The notes under the pieces: model-generated
The model's input: the letters and a program-made list of their open reading frames with translations, nothing else
The model's database searches: none
Told to the model about the DNA's origin: nothing
Shown: piece by piece, positions 1 to 6,060 of the stretch
How positions within the stretch are numbered: the first letter of the stretch is position 1
How the letters are laid out: the number at the start of each line of letters is the position of its first letter
Program-made: the position numbers and the translations under genes
NCBI GenBank assembly: GCA_007117785.1
Contig: SKFV01000314.1
Span: forward strand, 1 to 6,060
Source: Pseudomonas sp.
GTDB lineage: Bacteria > Pseudomonadota > Gammaproteobacteria > Pseudomonadales > Pseudomonadaceae
DNA length: 6,060 nt
Reading direction: 5' to 3'

Positions 1-184
<184 letters not shown>

Positions 185-194
<10 letters not shown>

Positions 195-258
195 GGCACT
201 GGCAGATTGCACGTGAAGGGCTTTCGCAAAGCCCGGCACAGTGTTAGCTTTCTGCCTT
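185..258 (+). other. Structured mltD-yejA junction: two TCTGCCTT copies that can compete for one GGCAGA
   Basis: The octamer TCTGCCTT occurs at 185-192, overlapping the mltD stop codon, and again at 251-258. Between them GGCAGA at 201-206 can pair with TCTGCC of either copy, at 185-190 (10-base loop) or 251-256 (44 bases enclosing a stable inner hairpin). The two pairings exclude each other, the geometry seen in attenuators. The stems are only 6 bp, so chance is a real alternative. The rest of the 103-base spacer holds no convincing sigma-70 promoter that I can see. Confidence 0.3.
218..234 (+). terminator. Perfect 7-bp hairpin after mltD, possible weak or Rho-assisted terminator
   Basis: GGGCTTT (218-224) and AAAGCCC (228-234) are exact inverted repeats around a 3-base loop, CGC, 24 nt past the mltD stop. 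The position suits a transcript end between mltD and the transporter operon. However, no run of Ts follows; the next bases are GGCACAGTGTTAGCTTTCTG, so it is not a canonical intrinsic terminator. It could instead be a processing or 3'-end stabilising hairpin that sets different mRNA levels for mltD and the transporter genes. Confidence 0.4.
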
Positions 259-287
259 TGGGGGATTGGCTGGATTCATCAAACAAC

Positions 288-292
288 AAGGG
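288..292 (+). promoter_or_regulatory. Ribosome binding site that fixes the yejA start at 298
   Basis: AAGGG lies 5 nt before the ATG at 298. The same frame stays open upstream to a GTG at 241, but that start would place a tryptophan-rich, unlike-signal stretch of 19 residues ahead of a clean signal peptide. The ATG at 298 is therefore chosen. Confidence 0.7.
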
Positions 293-297
293 TTGGC

Positions 298-2130
298 ATG
301 CTGAAGACATTGGCCACGGGGCTGTTATTACTGTTGATCGGGGGGGCGGCACTGGCACAGCCAGGCAAGCACGCACTGACCCTTTATGGCGAGCCATCGA
401 AATACCCGGCGGACTTCAAGCATTTTGATTACGTCAACCCGGATGCGCCCAAAGGTGGAACACTGCGTCTGTCCGGTTTTGGCAGCTTTGATTCACTGAA
501 TGGGTTTATCAGTCGCGGCACCAGTGCCGAGCGTCTAGGGCTCATCTATGACACGCTGACTTTCCATGCCCTGGACGAACCCTTTACCGAGTACGGCTTG
601 ATTGCAGAGCGCATCGAGCGTGCCGACGACAATACCTGGGTGCGCTTTCACTTGCGTGACTATGCCCGCTTCCATGATGGTGAGCCAATCACTGCTGACG
701 ATGTCGTCTTTACCTTCAACACCCTGGTAGAAGATGGAGCACCTTTCTACCGTGCCTACTATGGTGACGTTAAAGAAGTGGTCGCCGATGACCGTCTGAC
801 CGTAACCTTCCATTTCCATCATGGTCGAAATCGCGAACTACCGCTGGTGCTGGGGCAATTGCCAGTATTGCCCAAGCATTACTGGGCTGAACTGGATTTT
901 ACCCGCACTACTCTGACGCCGCCGCTGGGTAGCGGCCCCTATCGCATCAGCCGCGTCAATGCCGGTCGCAGCATCAGCTTTGAACGCGACCCTGACTATT
1001 GGGCGAAGGATTTGCCCGTTAATCGTGGCATGTACAATTTCGACCGGATCGTGATCGAGTACTACCGCGACACTGGCGTAGCACTTGAAGCTTTCAAGGC
1101 CGGGCAATTCGATTTCAACCAGGAAGTCAGCGCACGTAACTGGGCGACCGGCTATAACAGCCCGCCCCTGCGGGATGGCCGCATCATTCAGGAAGAGATC
1201 CTCAACAACAATACTCAGGGCATGCAGGGCTTTGTCTTCAACCTGCGACAGCCACAGTTTCAGGACCGGCGGGTGCGCAAGGCAATCAGCCTGTTGTTCG
1301 ATTTTGAATGGTCCAATACGGCACTCTTTCATAACGCCTACACCCGCAGCGACAGCTATTTTTCCAACTCCGAACTGGCCGCCAGCGGTGAACCTGACAC
1401 TGCCGAACTGGCGCTGCTGGGCCCCTGGCGCGAACACTTGCCAGAGAGTGCTTTTGGTCCCGCATGGGTACCGCCGCGCAATGATGGCAGCGGCATGATT
1501 CGCCCACGTATGCGCGAGGCTTATCAACTGTTGCTGGATGCCGGCTGGCAGATTGAAAACGATCAGATGGTGAACGCCGATGGCCAACCGCTGCGCTTTG
1601 AATTCCTGCTGGTCCAGGCTGACTTCGAGCGTATTCTGCTGCCCTACAAACGCAATCTGGCCAGCCTGGGCATCGATATGAACCTGCGTCGAGTGGATGT
1701 CTCGCAATACATCAACCGCCTGCGCTCACGGGATTTCGACATGGTGGTCACCAGCTACGCGCAATCCAACTCACCGGGTAACGAACAGCGTGAATACTGG
1801 CATTCTTCCAGTGCGGACAACCCTGGTAGCCGCAACCTGATGGGGCTGAAAGACCCTGCCGTGGATGCTCTGGTGGAAGGCCTGATTGAATCCGACTCGC
1901 GCGAGGAGCTGATTACCCACGCACGCGCCCTGGATCGAGTACTGCGTGACGGCCATTACGTGGTCCCCAACTTCCATACCCGCTATTACCGCGTAGCCTA
2001 CTGGAACAAGTTTGACCACCCGCCGGAACCGCCGCGATATGACCTGGGCCTGTATACATGGTGGATTGACGAAGCCAAGGAAGCAGCGCTGGCCGGGCAG
2101 AACCTGATTATCGACGTCGAGGAAGACTGA
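298..2130 (+). CDS. yejA: Periplasmic peptide-binding protein of a YejABEF/Npp-type ABC transporter
   Basis: The product of 610 residues captures peptides or peptide-like compounds in the periplasm and delivers them to the YejB-YejE channel. Residues 1-20 form a Sec signal peptide: MLK, a leucine-rich core, then ALA before Gln21. There is no lipobox cysteine, so it should be soluble rather than a lipoprotein. The mature protein shows family 5 solute-binding (SBP_bac_5) features: an N-terminal LYGEPSKYPADFKHFDYVNPDAP segment is typical of YejA (residues 29-51), followed by the ARFHDGEPITADDVVFTF motif near 123-140. The C-terminal part has the NFHTRYYRVAYWNKFDHP stretch seen in YejA homologues. 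Length fits the family (about 600 residues). The downstream permease gene starts 3 nt after the stop, its ribosome site lying in the last codons. P. aeruginosa carries two binding-protein genes here (nppA1, nppA2), whereas this window has one. Substrate is not readable from sequence; other dipeptide-binding paralogues are less likely given the Yej-type permeases. Confidence 0.92.
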   Translation: MLKTLATGLLLLLIGGAALAQPGKHALTLYGEPSKYPADFKHFDYVNPDAPKGGTLRLSGFGSFDSLNGFISRGTSAERLGLIYDTLTFHALDEPFTEYGLIAERIERADDNTWVRFHLRDYARFHDGEPITADDVVFTFNTLVEDGAPFYRAYYGDVKEVVADDRLTVTFHFHHGRNRELPLVLGQLPVLPKHYWAELDFTRTTLTPPLGSGPYRISRVNAGRSISFERDPDYWAKDLPVNRGMYNFDRIVIEYYRDTGVALEAFKAGQFDFNQEVSARNWATGYNSPPLRDGRIIQEEILNNNTQGMQGFVFNLRQPQFQDRRVRKAISLLFDFEWSNTALFHNAYTRSDSYFSNSELAASGEPDTAELALLGPWREHLPESAFGPAWVPPRNDGSGMIRPRMREAYQLLLDAGWQIENDQMVNADGQPLRFEFLLVQADFERILLPYKRNLASLGIDMNLRRVDVSQYINRLRSRDFDMVVTSYAQSNSPGNEQREYWHSSSADNPGSRNLMGLKDPAVDALVEGLIESDSREELITHARALDRVLRDGHYVVPNFHTRYYRVAYWNKFDHPPEPPRYDLGLYTWWIDEAKEAALAGQNLIIDVEED

Positions 2131-2133
2131 GCC

Positions 2134-3207
2134 ATGCTGGCCTATATCATTCGCCGTCTGTTGCTGATCATTCCGACCATCTTCGGCATTCTGTTGATCA
2201 ATTTCCTGATCATTCAGGCCGCTCCCGGCGGTCCTGTTGAACAGATGATTGCCCAACTGGAAGGCTTTGAAGGCGGCACCAGCCGGATTGGCGGCAGCGC
2301 CGCCGGAGATACCGCAGCCGGCAGCAATTATCGCGGCGCACAAGGGCTGGATCCGGACATCATTGCCGAGATCGAGCGCATGTACGGCTTTGACCGACCG
2401 GCCCATGAGCGTTTCTGGATGATGATCAAGGGCTATCTGACCTTTGATTTCGGCGACAGCTTTTTCCGCGACACCCCGGTCATCGACCTGATTATCGAAA
2501 AAATGCCGGTCTCCATTTCCCTGGGCCTATGGACCACCCTGATTACCTACCTGATCTCCATTCCGCTGGGCATCCGCAAGGCGGTGCGCCACGGCAGTCC
2601 CTTCGATGTCTGGACCAGTTCGCTGATCATTGTCGGCTATGCCATCCCCGGCTTCCTCTTGGCGATTCTGTTGATCGTGCTCTTTGCCGGTGGCAGTTAC
2701 TTTGACTGGTTCCCGTTACGCGGGCTGACGTCGAACAACTGGGAGGAGCTGAGTACCTGGGGCAAGATCAAGGATTACGCCTGGCACCTGGTTCTCCCCA
2801 TTACCGCCATGGTCATCGGCAGCTTTGCCACCCTGACCATGCTGACCAAGAATTGTTTTCTGGATGAGATCGGCAAGCAATACGTCGTCACTGCCCGCGC
2901 CAAAGGCCTGTCCGAAGGCCGCGTACTCTATGGTCATGTGTTCCGCAATGCCATGCTGCTGATCATTGCCGGCTTTCCGGCGGCCCTGATCAGCGTGTTC
3001 TTTACTGGCGCCCTGCTGATCGAAGTAATTTTCTCTCTGGACGGGCTTGGCCTGCTTGGCTTTGAAGCCGCGATCAACCGGGACTATCCGGTGATGTTCG
3101 GCACCCTCTACATCTTCACTCTGCTCGGCCTGGTGGTGAAGCTGATCGGGGACATTACTTACACCCTGGTCGATCCGCGGATCGACTTTGCCAGTCGGGA
3201 GGGTTAA
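2134..3207 (+). CDS. yejB: Inner-membrane permease subunit of the Yej-type peptide ABC transporter (YejB/NppB)
   Basis: One of the two channel-forming subunits, 357 residues, of the OppB/DppB permease class and close in length to E. coli YejB (about 364). The N-terminus (MLAYIIRRLLLIIPTIFGIL) enters the first membrane helix at about residues 9-29, followed by the conserved APGGPVEQ. A periplasmic loop follows, with a glycine/alanine/serine-rich stretch at about 44-66 and then the family's SNYRGAQGLDPDIIAEI. Five more hydrophobic segments lie at about 126-147, 163-187, 218-238, 275-300 and 322-340. The EAA coupling motif that contacts the ATPase is at about 253-273 (TARAKGLSEGRVLYGHVFRNA), with the usual glycine at 258. 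The protein ends in the characteristic TYTLVDPRIDF. The ATG at 2134 is supported by GAGGAAG at 2119-2125, inside the end of yejA, so the two are probably translated together. No defect is seen. Confidence 0.95.
   Translation: MLAYIIRRLLLIIPTIFGILLINFLIIQAAPGGPVEQMIAQLEGFEGGTSRIGGSAAGDTAAGSNYRGAQGLDPDIIAEIERMYGFDRPAHERFWMMIKGYLTFDFGDSFFRDTPVIDLIIEKMPVSISLGLWTTLITYLISIPLGIRKAVRHGSPFDVWTSSLIIVGYAIPGFLLAILLIVLFAGGSYFDWFPLRGLTSNNWEELSTWGKIKDYAWHLVLPITAMVIGSFATLTMLTKNCFLDEIGKQYVVTARAKGLSEGRVLYGHVFRNAMLLIIAGFPAALISVFFTGALLIEVIFSLDGLGLLGFEAAINRDYPVMFGTLYIFTLLGLVVKLIGDITYTLVDPRIDFASREG
3197..3203 (+). promoter_or_regulatory. Strong ribosome binding site that fixes the yejE start at 3212
   Basis: GGGAGGG overlaps the end of yejB and lies 8 nt before the ATG at 3212. 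An upstream in-frame TTG at 3188 would add eight residues, but it precedes this site and has no counterpart in YejE proteins, which begin MSRLSP-like. The ATG is preferred. Confidence 0.75.
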
Positions 3208-3211
3208 GCGC

Positions 3212-4240
3212 ATGCCAAGACTCTCACCACTGAATCAACGCCGTTTTGCCCGCTTCAAGGCCAACCGCCGTGGCTGGTGGTCGCTGCATATCTTTATGGT
3301 GCTCTTTGTACTCAGCCTGGGTGCGGAGCTGATCGCCAATGACAAGCCGCTAGTCATGAGTTACGAGAATTCCCTGTACTTCCCGGTATTCAAGCGTTAC
3401 GCCGAAACCGAGTTTGGTGGCGAATTCCCGATTCGCGCCGATTACCGTGACCCCTATATCCAGCAACTGATCATCGAGGAAGGTGGCGGCTGGATGCTCT
3501 GGCCACCGATCCCTTACCGCTATAACAGCATCAATTACGAGCTGGAAGTCCCGGCGCCTGCGCCGCCTTCCAGGGAAAACTGGCTGGGTACCGATGACCA
3601 GGCGCGCGATGTCATGGCCCGGGTCATCTACGGCTTTCGCGTCTCGGTACTCTTTGCCCTGACGCTAACCATATTGAGTTCAATTATCGGCGTAGTGGCC
3701 GGGGCGATTCAGGGTTTCTACGGTGGCAAGATTGATCTCTTTGGCCAGCGTTTCATCGAGATCTGGTCCGGCCTGCCGGTGCTCTACCTGCTGATCATCA
3801 TGGCCAGCTTTGTCGAACCCAGCTTCTGGTGGCTACTCGGTATCATGCTGCTGTTTTCCTGGATGGCGCTGGTCGATGTGGTGCGCGCCGAATTCCTGCG
3901 TGGGCGCAACCTGGAATATGTACGTGCCGCGCGCGCCATGGGGGCCAGCAACACCGTGATCATGTTCCGGCATATTCTGCCCAATGCGATGGTGGCCACT
4001 CTGACCTTCTTCCCGTTCATTCTGACAGGCGGGGTAATTACCCTGACCTCACTGGACTTTCTCGGCTTTGGCCTGCCACCCGGCGCACCCTCGCTGGGTG
4101 AGCTGATTGCCCAGGGTAAAGCCAACCTGCAATCGCCCTGGCTGGGGCTGACTGCCTTTATCGTGCTGTCACTGATGCTGACCCTGCTGGTGTTCATCGG
4201 TGAAGCCCTGCGCGATGCCTTCGATCCGAGGAAAGCATGA
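3212..4240 (+). CDS. yejE: Inner-membrane permease subunit of the Yej-type peptide ABC transporter (YejE/NppC)
   Basis: The second channel subunit, 342 residues, of the OppC/DppC class; E. coli YejE is about the same length. The start MPRLSPLNQRRFARFKANRR and the following GWWSLHIF resemble YejE closely. A first membrane helix lies at about 23-41, ending in ELIANDKPL. Next comes a large periplasmic segment at about 45-120, with the YejE-type EFGGEFPIRADYRDPY stretch, and then the NWLGTDDQARDV motif (123-134), which marks the start of the transport domain in OppC-type permeases. Further hydrophobic segments lie near 143-167, 187-201, 206-225, 261-283 and 312-330. The EAA motif is at about 236-259 (YVRAARAMGASNTVIMFRHI, then LPNA), with glycine 244. 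It ends in EALRDAFDPRKA. The gene begins 4 nt after yejB, and its TGA overlaps the ATG of the ATPase gene in ATGA, a sign of translational coupling. The reading frame is intact throughout. Confidence 0.95.
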   Translation: MPRLSPLNQRRFARFKANRRGWWSLHIFMVLFVLSLGAELIANDKPLVMSYENSLYFPVFKRYAETEFGGEFPIRADYRDPYIQQLIIEEGGGWMLWPPIPYRYNSINYELEVPAPAPPSRENWLGTDDQARDVMARVIYGFRVSVLFALTLTILSSIIGVVAGAIQGFYGGKIDLFGQRFIEIWSGLPVLYLLIIMASFVEPSFWWLLGIMLLFSWMALVDVVRAEFLRGRNLEYVRAARAMGASNTVIMFRHILPNAMVATLTFFPFILTGGVITLTSLDFLGFGLPPGAPSLGELIAQGKANLQSPWLGLTAFIVLSLMLTLLVFIGEALRDAFDPRKA

Positions 4241-5898
4241 GCACATCGCCCCTGATCCGCATCGAAAATCTCAGCGTTGCCTTTACCGGCGAGCATGAAC
4301 GCGTGCTGGCGCTGCAGGATGTCAACCTGGACATTCATGCCGGCGAGACCCTGGCGCTGGTGGGTGAAAGTGGCTCCGGCAAATCCATTACCGCGCATTC
4401 GATACTGAGTCTACTGCCCTACCCGCAAGCCAGCCACCCCAGCGGTAGCATCCATTACCATGGTGAAGATCTGTTGAACTGTCCGGAAAAACGCCTGCGG
4501 CAGATTCGTGGCAATCGCATTTCGATGATCTTCCAGGAGCCGATGACCTCGCTCAACCCGCTGCATTCAGTCGAGCGTCAGATCAATGAGGTTTTGCTGC
4601 TGCACAAGGGCCTGGGCAAGCGTGCTGCGCGTGAGCGCACCCTGGAATTATTGCATCTGGTAGGCCTGCCGGAGCCAGAAAAACGCCTCGGTGCCTACCC
4701 GCACGAACTCTCTGGCGGTCAACGCCAACGGGTGATGATTGCCATGGCGTTGGCCAACGAGCCGGAACTGCTGATTGCCGATGAGCCAACTACGGCACTG
4801 GATGTCACCGTGCAGCAAACCATTCTGGATTTGCTGCAGTCCCTGCAGGCAAAGCTCGGCATGGCGCTGCTGTTGATCAGCCACGATCTCAACCTGGTGC
4901 GCAAGGTGGCGCATCGCGTATGTGTCATGCATCAAGGTTCGGTCGTCGAAACCAATGACTGTGAAGCACTCTTTACCCGGCCGGAGCATCCGTACACGCA
5001 AAAACTACTGGATGCAGAGCCCAGTGGTGAGCCGGTCAAGGCAGACGCTGATGCAAAAACGCTGCTGCGCGCCGAACAGTTGCGCGTCTGGTTTCCGATC
5101 AAGAAAGGCGTCTTCAAGCGAACGGTCGACCATGTCAAAGCGGTTACCGATGCCAGCTTCAGCCTGCAGCAGGGACAGACGCTGGGTATCGTCGGTGAAA
5201 GTGGCTCCGGCAAGACTACGCTGGGCCTGGCTTTATTGCGCCTGGCTGACAGCCAGGGTCTGATCGAGTTTCAAGGTCAACGTCTGGATGGCCTGAACCA
5301 GAGCCAGGTAAGGCCCTTTCGGCGCCAGTTTCAGGTGGTCTTCCAGGATCCTTTTGGCAGCCTGAGCCCGCGCATGTCGGTGGCCCAGATTGTCAGCGAG
5401 GGTCTGGAAATCCACCGTCTGGGTACGGCTGAAGAGCGCGAGCAATGGGTGATCCAGGCCCTGCAGGAAGTCGGTCTGGACCCGGATAGCCGACACCGCT
5501 ATCCACATGAATTTTCCGGCGGCCAGCGGCAGCGCATTGCGATTGCCCGGGCGCTGGTATTGAAGCCGTCATTGATCCTGTTGGACGAGCCGACCTCGGC
5601 CCTGGATCGAACGGTACAGGGACAAGTAGTCACTTTGCTGCGTGACTTGCAGTCGCGGCATAATCTGACCTATCTGTTCATCAGCCATGACCTGGCAGTG
5701 GTCAAGGCCCTCAGTCACCAACTGATGGTCATGCGCCAGGGCGAAATCGTCGAACAGGGCCCGACCAGTGCCGTCTTTGCCGACCCGCAACATGACTACA
5801 CCCGTCAGTTGTTGCAGGCCGCCTTCGCCGCACCCGCCAGACCCGGTTCCGGCACCATTAACCCGGCCTCAGAGGCCAGTGAAACACAACAGGAATGA
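4237..5898 (+). CDS. yejF: Double ATP-binding subunit of the Yej-type peptide ABC transporter (YejF/NppD)
   Basis: A fused, two-domain ATPase of 553 residues that powers import through YejB-YejE. Domain 1 has Walker A GESGSGKS (43-50), Q-loop Gln100, signature LSGGQ (158-162), Walker B ending in Asp182-Glu183 and H-loop His216. Domain 2 has Walker A GESGSGKT (320-327), Q-loop Gln370, signature FSGGQ (426-430), Walker B ending in Asp450-Glu451 and H-loop His484. All key residues are present in both halves, so both ATP sites look active. After each ATPase domain is the peptide-transporter type tail, HPYTQKLLDAEP at about 251-262 and HDYTRQLLQA at about 519-528. In Opp/Dpp systems these two domains are usually separate proteins; fusion is typical of YejF. 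The last 20 or so residues are a polar, low-complexity tail. The start overlaps the yejE stop, with GAGGAAA at 4228-4234. The closest alternative, GsiA (glutathione importer), is less likely given the neighbours. Confidence 0.95.
   Translation: MSTSPLIRIENLSVAFTGEHERVLALQDVNLDIHAGETLALVGESGSGKSITAHSILSLLPYPQASHPSGSIHYHGEDLLNCPEKRLRQIRGNRISMIFQEPMTSLNPLHSVERQINEVLLLHKGLGKRAARERTLELLHLVGLPEPEKRLGAYPHELSGGQRQRVMIAMALANEPELLIADEPTTALDVTVQQTILDLLQSLQAKLGMALLLISHDLNLVRKVAHRVCVMHQGSVVETNDCEALFTRPEHPYTQKLLDAEPSGEPVKADADAKTLLRAEQLRVWFPIKKGVFKRTVDHVKAVTDASFSLQQGQTLGIVGESGSGKTTLGLALLRLADSQGLIEFQGQRLDGLNQSQVRPFRRQFQVVFQDPFGSLSPRMSVAQIVSEGLEIHRLGTAEEREQWVIQALQEVGLDPDSRHRYPHEFSGGQRQRIAIARALVLKPSLILLDEPTSALDRTVQGQVVTLLRDLQSRHNLTYLFISHDLAVVKALSHQLMVMRQGEIVEQGPTSAVFADPQHDYTRQLLQAAFAAPARPGSGTINPASEASETQQE
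4363..4382 (+). repeat. Walker A repeat, copy 1 (20 identical bases)
   Basis: The 20 bases coding for the core of the first Walker A motif in yejF recur exactly at 5194-5213, which codes for the second Walker A. The copies are 831 bp apart, direct and in the same frame. They reflect the shared motif in the two ATPase halves, though identity at every third codon position is more than the protein requires. Confidence 0.9.
5194..5213 (+). repeat. Walker A repeat, copy 2 (20 identical bases)
   Basis: Second exact copy of the yejF Walker A coding segment at 4363-4382. Flanking bases differ on both sides, so the identity is confined to the motif. Confidence 0.9.
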
Positions 5899-5901
5899 AC
5901 C

Positions 5902-6060
5902 ATGGGATTTCTCAGCGGAAAACGCGTACTGATCGTTGGCGTTGCCAGCAAGCTGTCAATTGCTTCCGGCATTGCCGCCGCCATGCACCGGGAAGGTGCC
6001 GAACTGGCTTTTACCTACCAGAATGACAAGCTCAAAGGTCGAGTAGAAAGTTTTGCTGAA
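5902..6060 (+). CDS. fabI: NADH-dependent enoyl-[acyl-carrier-protein] reductase FabI, N-terminal 53 residues
   Basis: FabI carries out the last step of each fatty acid elongation cycle in the cytoplasm, reducing trans-2-enoyl-ACP to acyl-ACP, and is the target of triclosan. Only the N-terminal 53 codons are present; the gene runs off the right edge. MGFLSGKRVLIVGVASKLSI, then ASGIAAAMHREGAELAFTYQ and NDKLKGRVESFAE, is nearly identical to E. coli FabI as I know it. It shows the short-chain-reductase nucleotide-binding segment with Gly13 and Ser19-Ile20, and Gln40 after the second strand. The Tyr-Lys catalytic residues and the triclosan-contact region lie beyond the window. The ATG follows AGGA (5891-5894) by 7 nt, and the gene starts 3 nt after the yejF stop, so it is probably co-transcribed with the transporter, unless a promoter inside yejF serves it. 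The P. aeruginosa gene order is the same. Confidence 0.96.
   Translation, partial: MGFLSGKRVLIVGVASKLSIASGIAAAMHREGAELAFTYQNDKLKGRVESFAE

Noticed and set aside
195..211. Sigma-54-like promoter (GGCAC ... TTGCA) just after the mltD stop
   Set aside because: The spacing between the GG and GC elements is 12 nt instead of the required 10, which sigma-54 promoters do not tolerate.
241..297. GTG start at 241 giving yejA 19 extra residues
   Set aside because: The extension would bury a clear signal peptide and lacks a well-placed ribosome site, whereas the ATG at 298 has AAGGG 5 nt upstream.
838..1707. An open frame of 289 codons on the - strand, opposite yejA
   Set aside because: It lies wholly within a well-supported gene, its protein resembles no family I recognise, and it has no neighbours or ribosome site of its own. 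Long antisense frames are common opposite GC-rich genes.
2165..2213. Three TGATCA palindromes within 49 bp, resembling a clustered operator or restriction motif
   Set aside because: Each comes from Leu-Ile codon pairs in the first membrane helix of YejB, and the same string recurs elsewhere in the gene at other Leu-Ile pairs.
1771..2406. An open frame of 211 codons on the - strand spanning the yejA-yejB junction
   Set aside because: It crosses two confident genes, and its translation is alanine/glycine-rich with no recognisable domain, as expected for a shadow frame.

Overview
The window is a compact block of genes, all on the + strand, from a gammaproteobacterium, most likely a Pseudomonas or a close relative such as Halopseudomonas. 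The evidence is protein similarity recognised by eye together with gene order. The end of mltD, then a Yej-type peptide ABC transporter, then fabI is the order I recall for the P. aeruginosa PA1812-PA1806 region. DNA composition is moderately GC-rich and looks uniform; I did not compute it. No species call is possible from the sequence alone.

Layout: (1) 1-194 is the 3' end of a lytic transglycosylase gene (mltD), showing a pure AGC repeat that encodes poly-serine, followed by the last LysM domain. (2) 195-297 is a 103-base spacer with a perfect 7-bp hairpin, and it is the only real intergenic region. (3) 298-5898 is a four-gene transporter operon: periplasmic peptide-binding protein (yejA-like), two inner-membrane permeases (yejB, yejE) and a double ATPase (yejF). 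Spacing is 3 nt, 4 nt and a 4-nt ATGA overlap. (4) 5902-6060 is the start of fabI, the NADH-dependent enoyl-ACP reductase of fatty acid synthesis, beginning only 3 nt after yejF and cut by the window edge.

The transporter is complete: one exported binding protein captures peptide-like substrates in the periplasm, YejB and YejE form the channel, and the two intact ATPase halves of YejF drive import. The family is known for taking up peptides and peptide-like antibiotics: microcin C through E. coli YejABEF, and peptidyl-nucleoside antibiotics through the P. aeruginosa Npp system. Its place next to a murein-cleaving enzyme makes murein peptides a possible natural substrate, which is inference.

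I see no previously undescribed system. There are no mobile elements, RNA genes, CRISPR arrays or signs of recent transfer. The points most worth a second look are the poly-serine microsatellite in mltD, the structured mltD-yejA spacer, the single binding-protein gene where P. aeruginosa has two, and the tight coupling of essential fabI to the transporter operon. No stretch above 300 bases lacks a gene.
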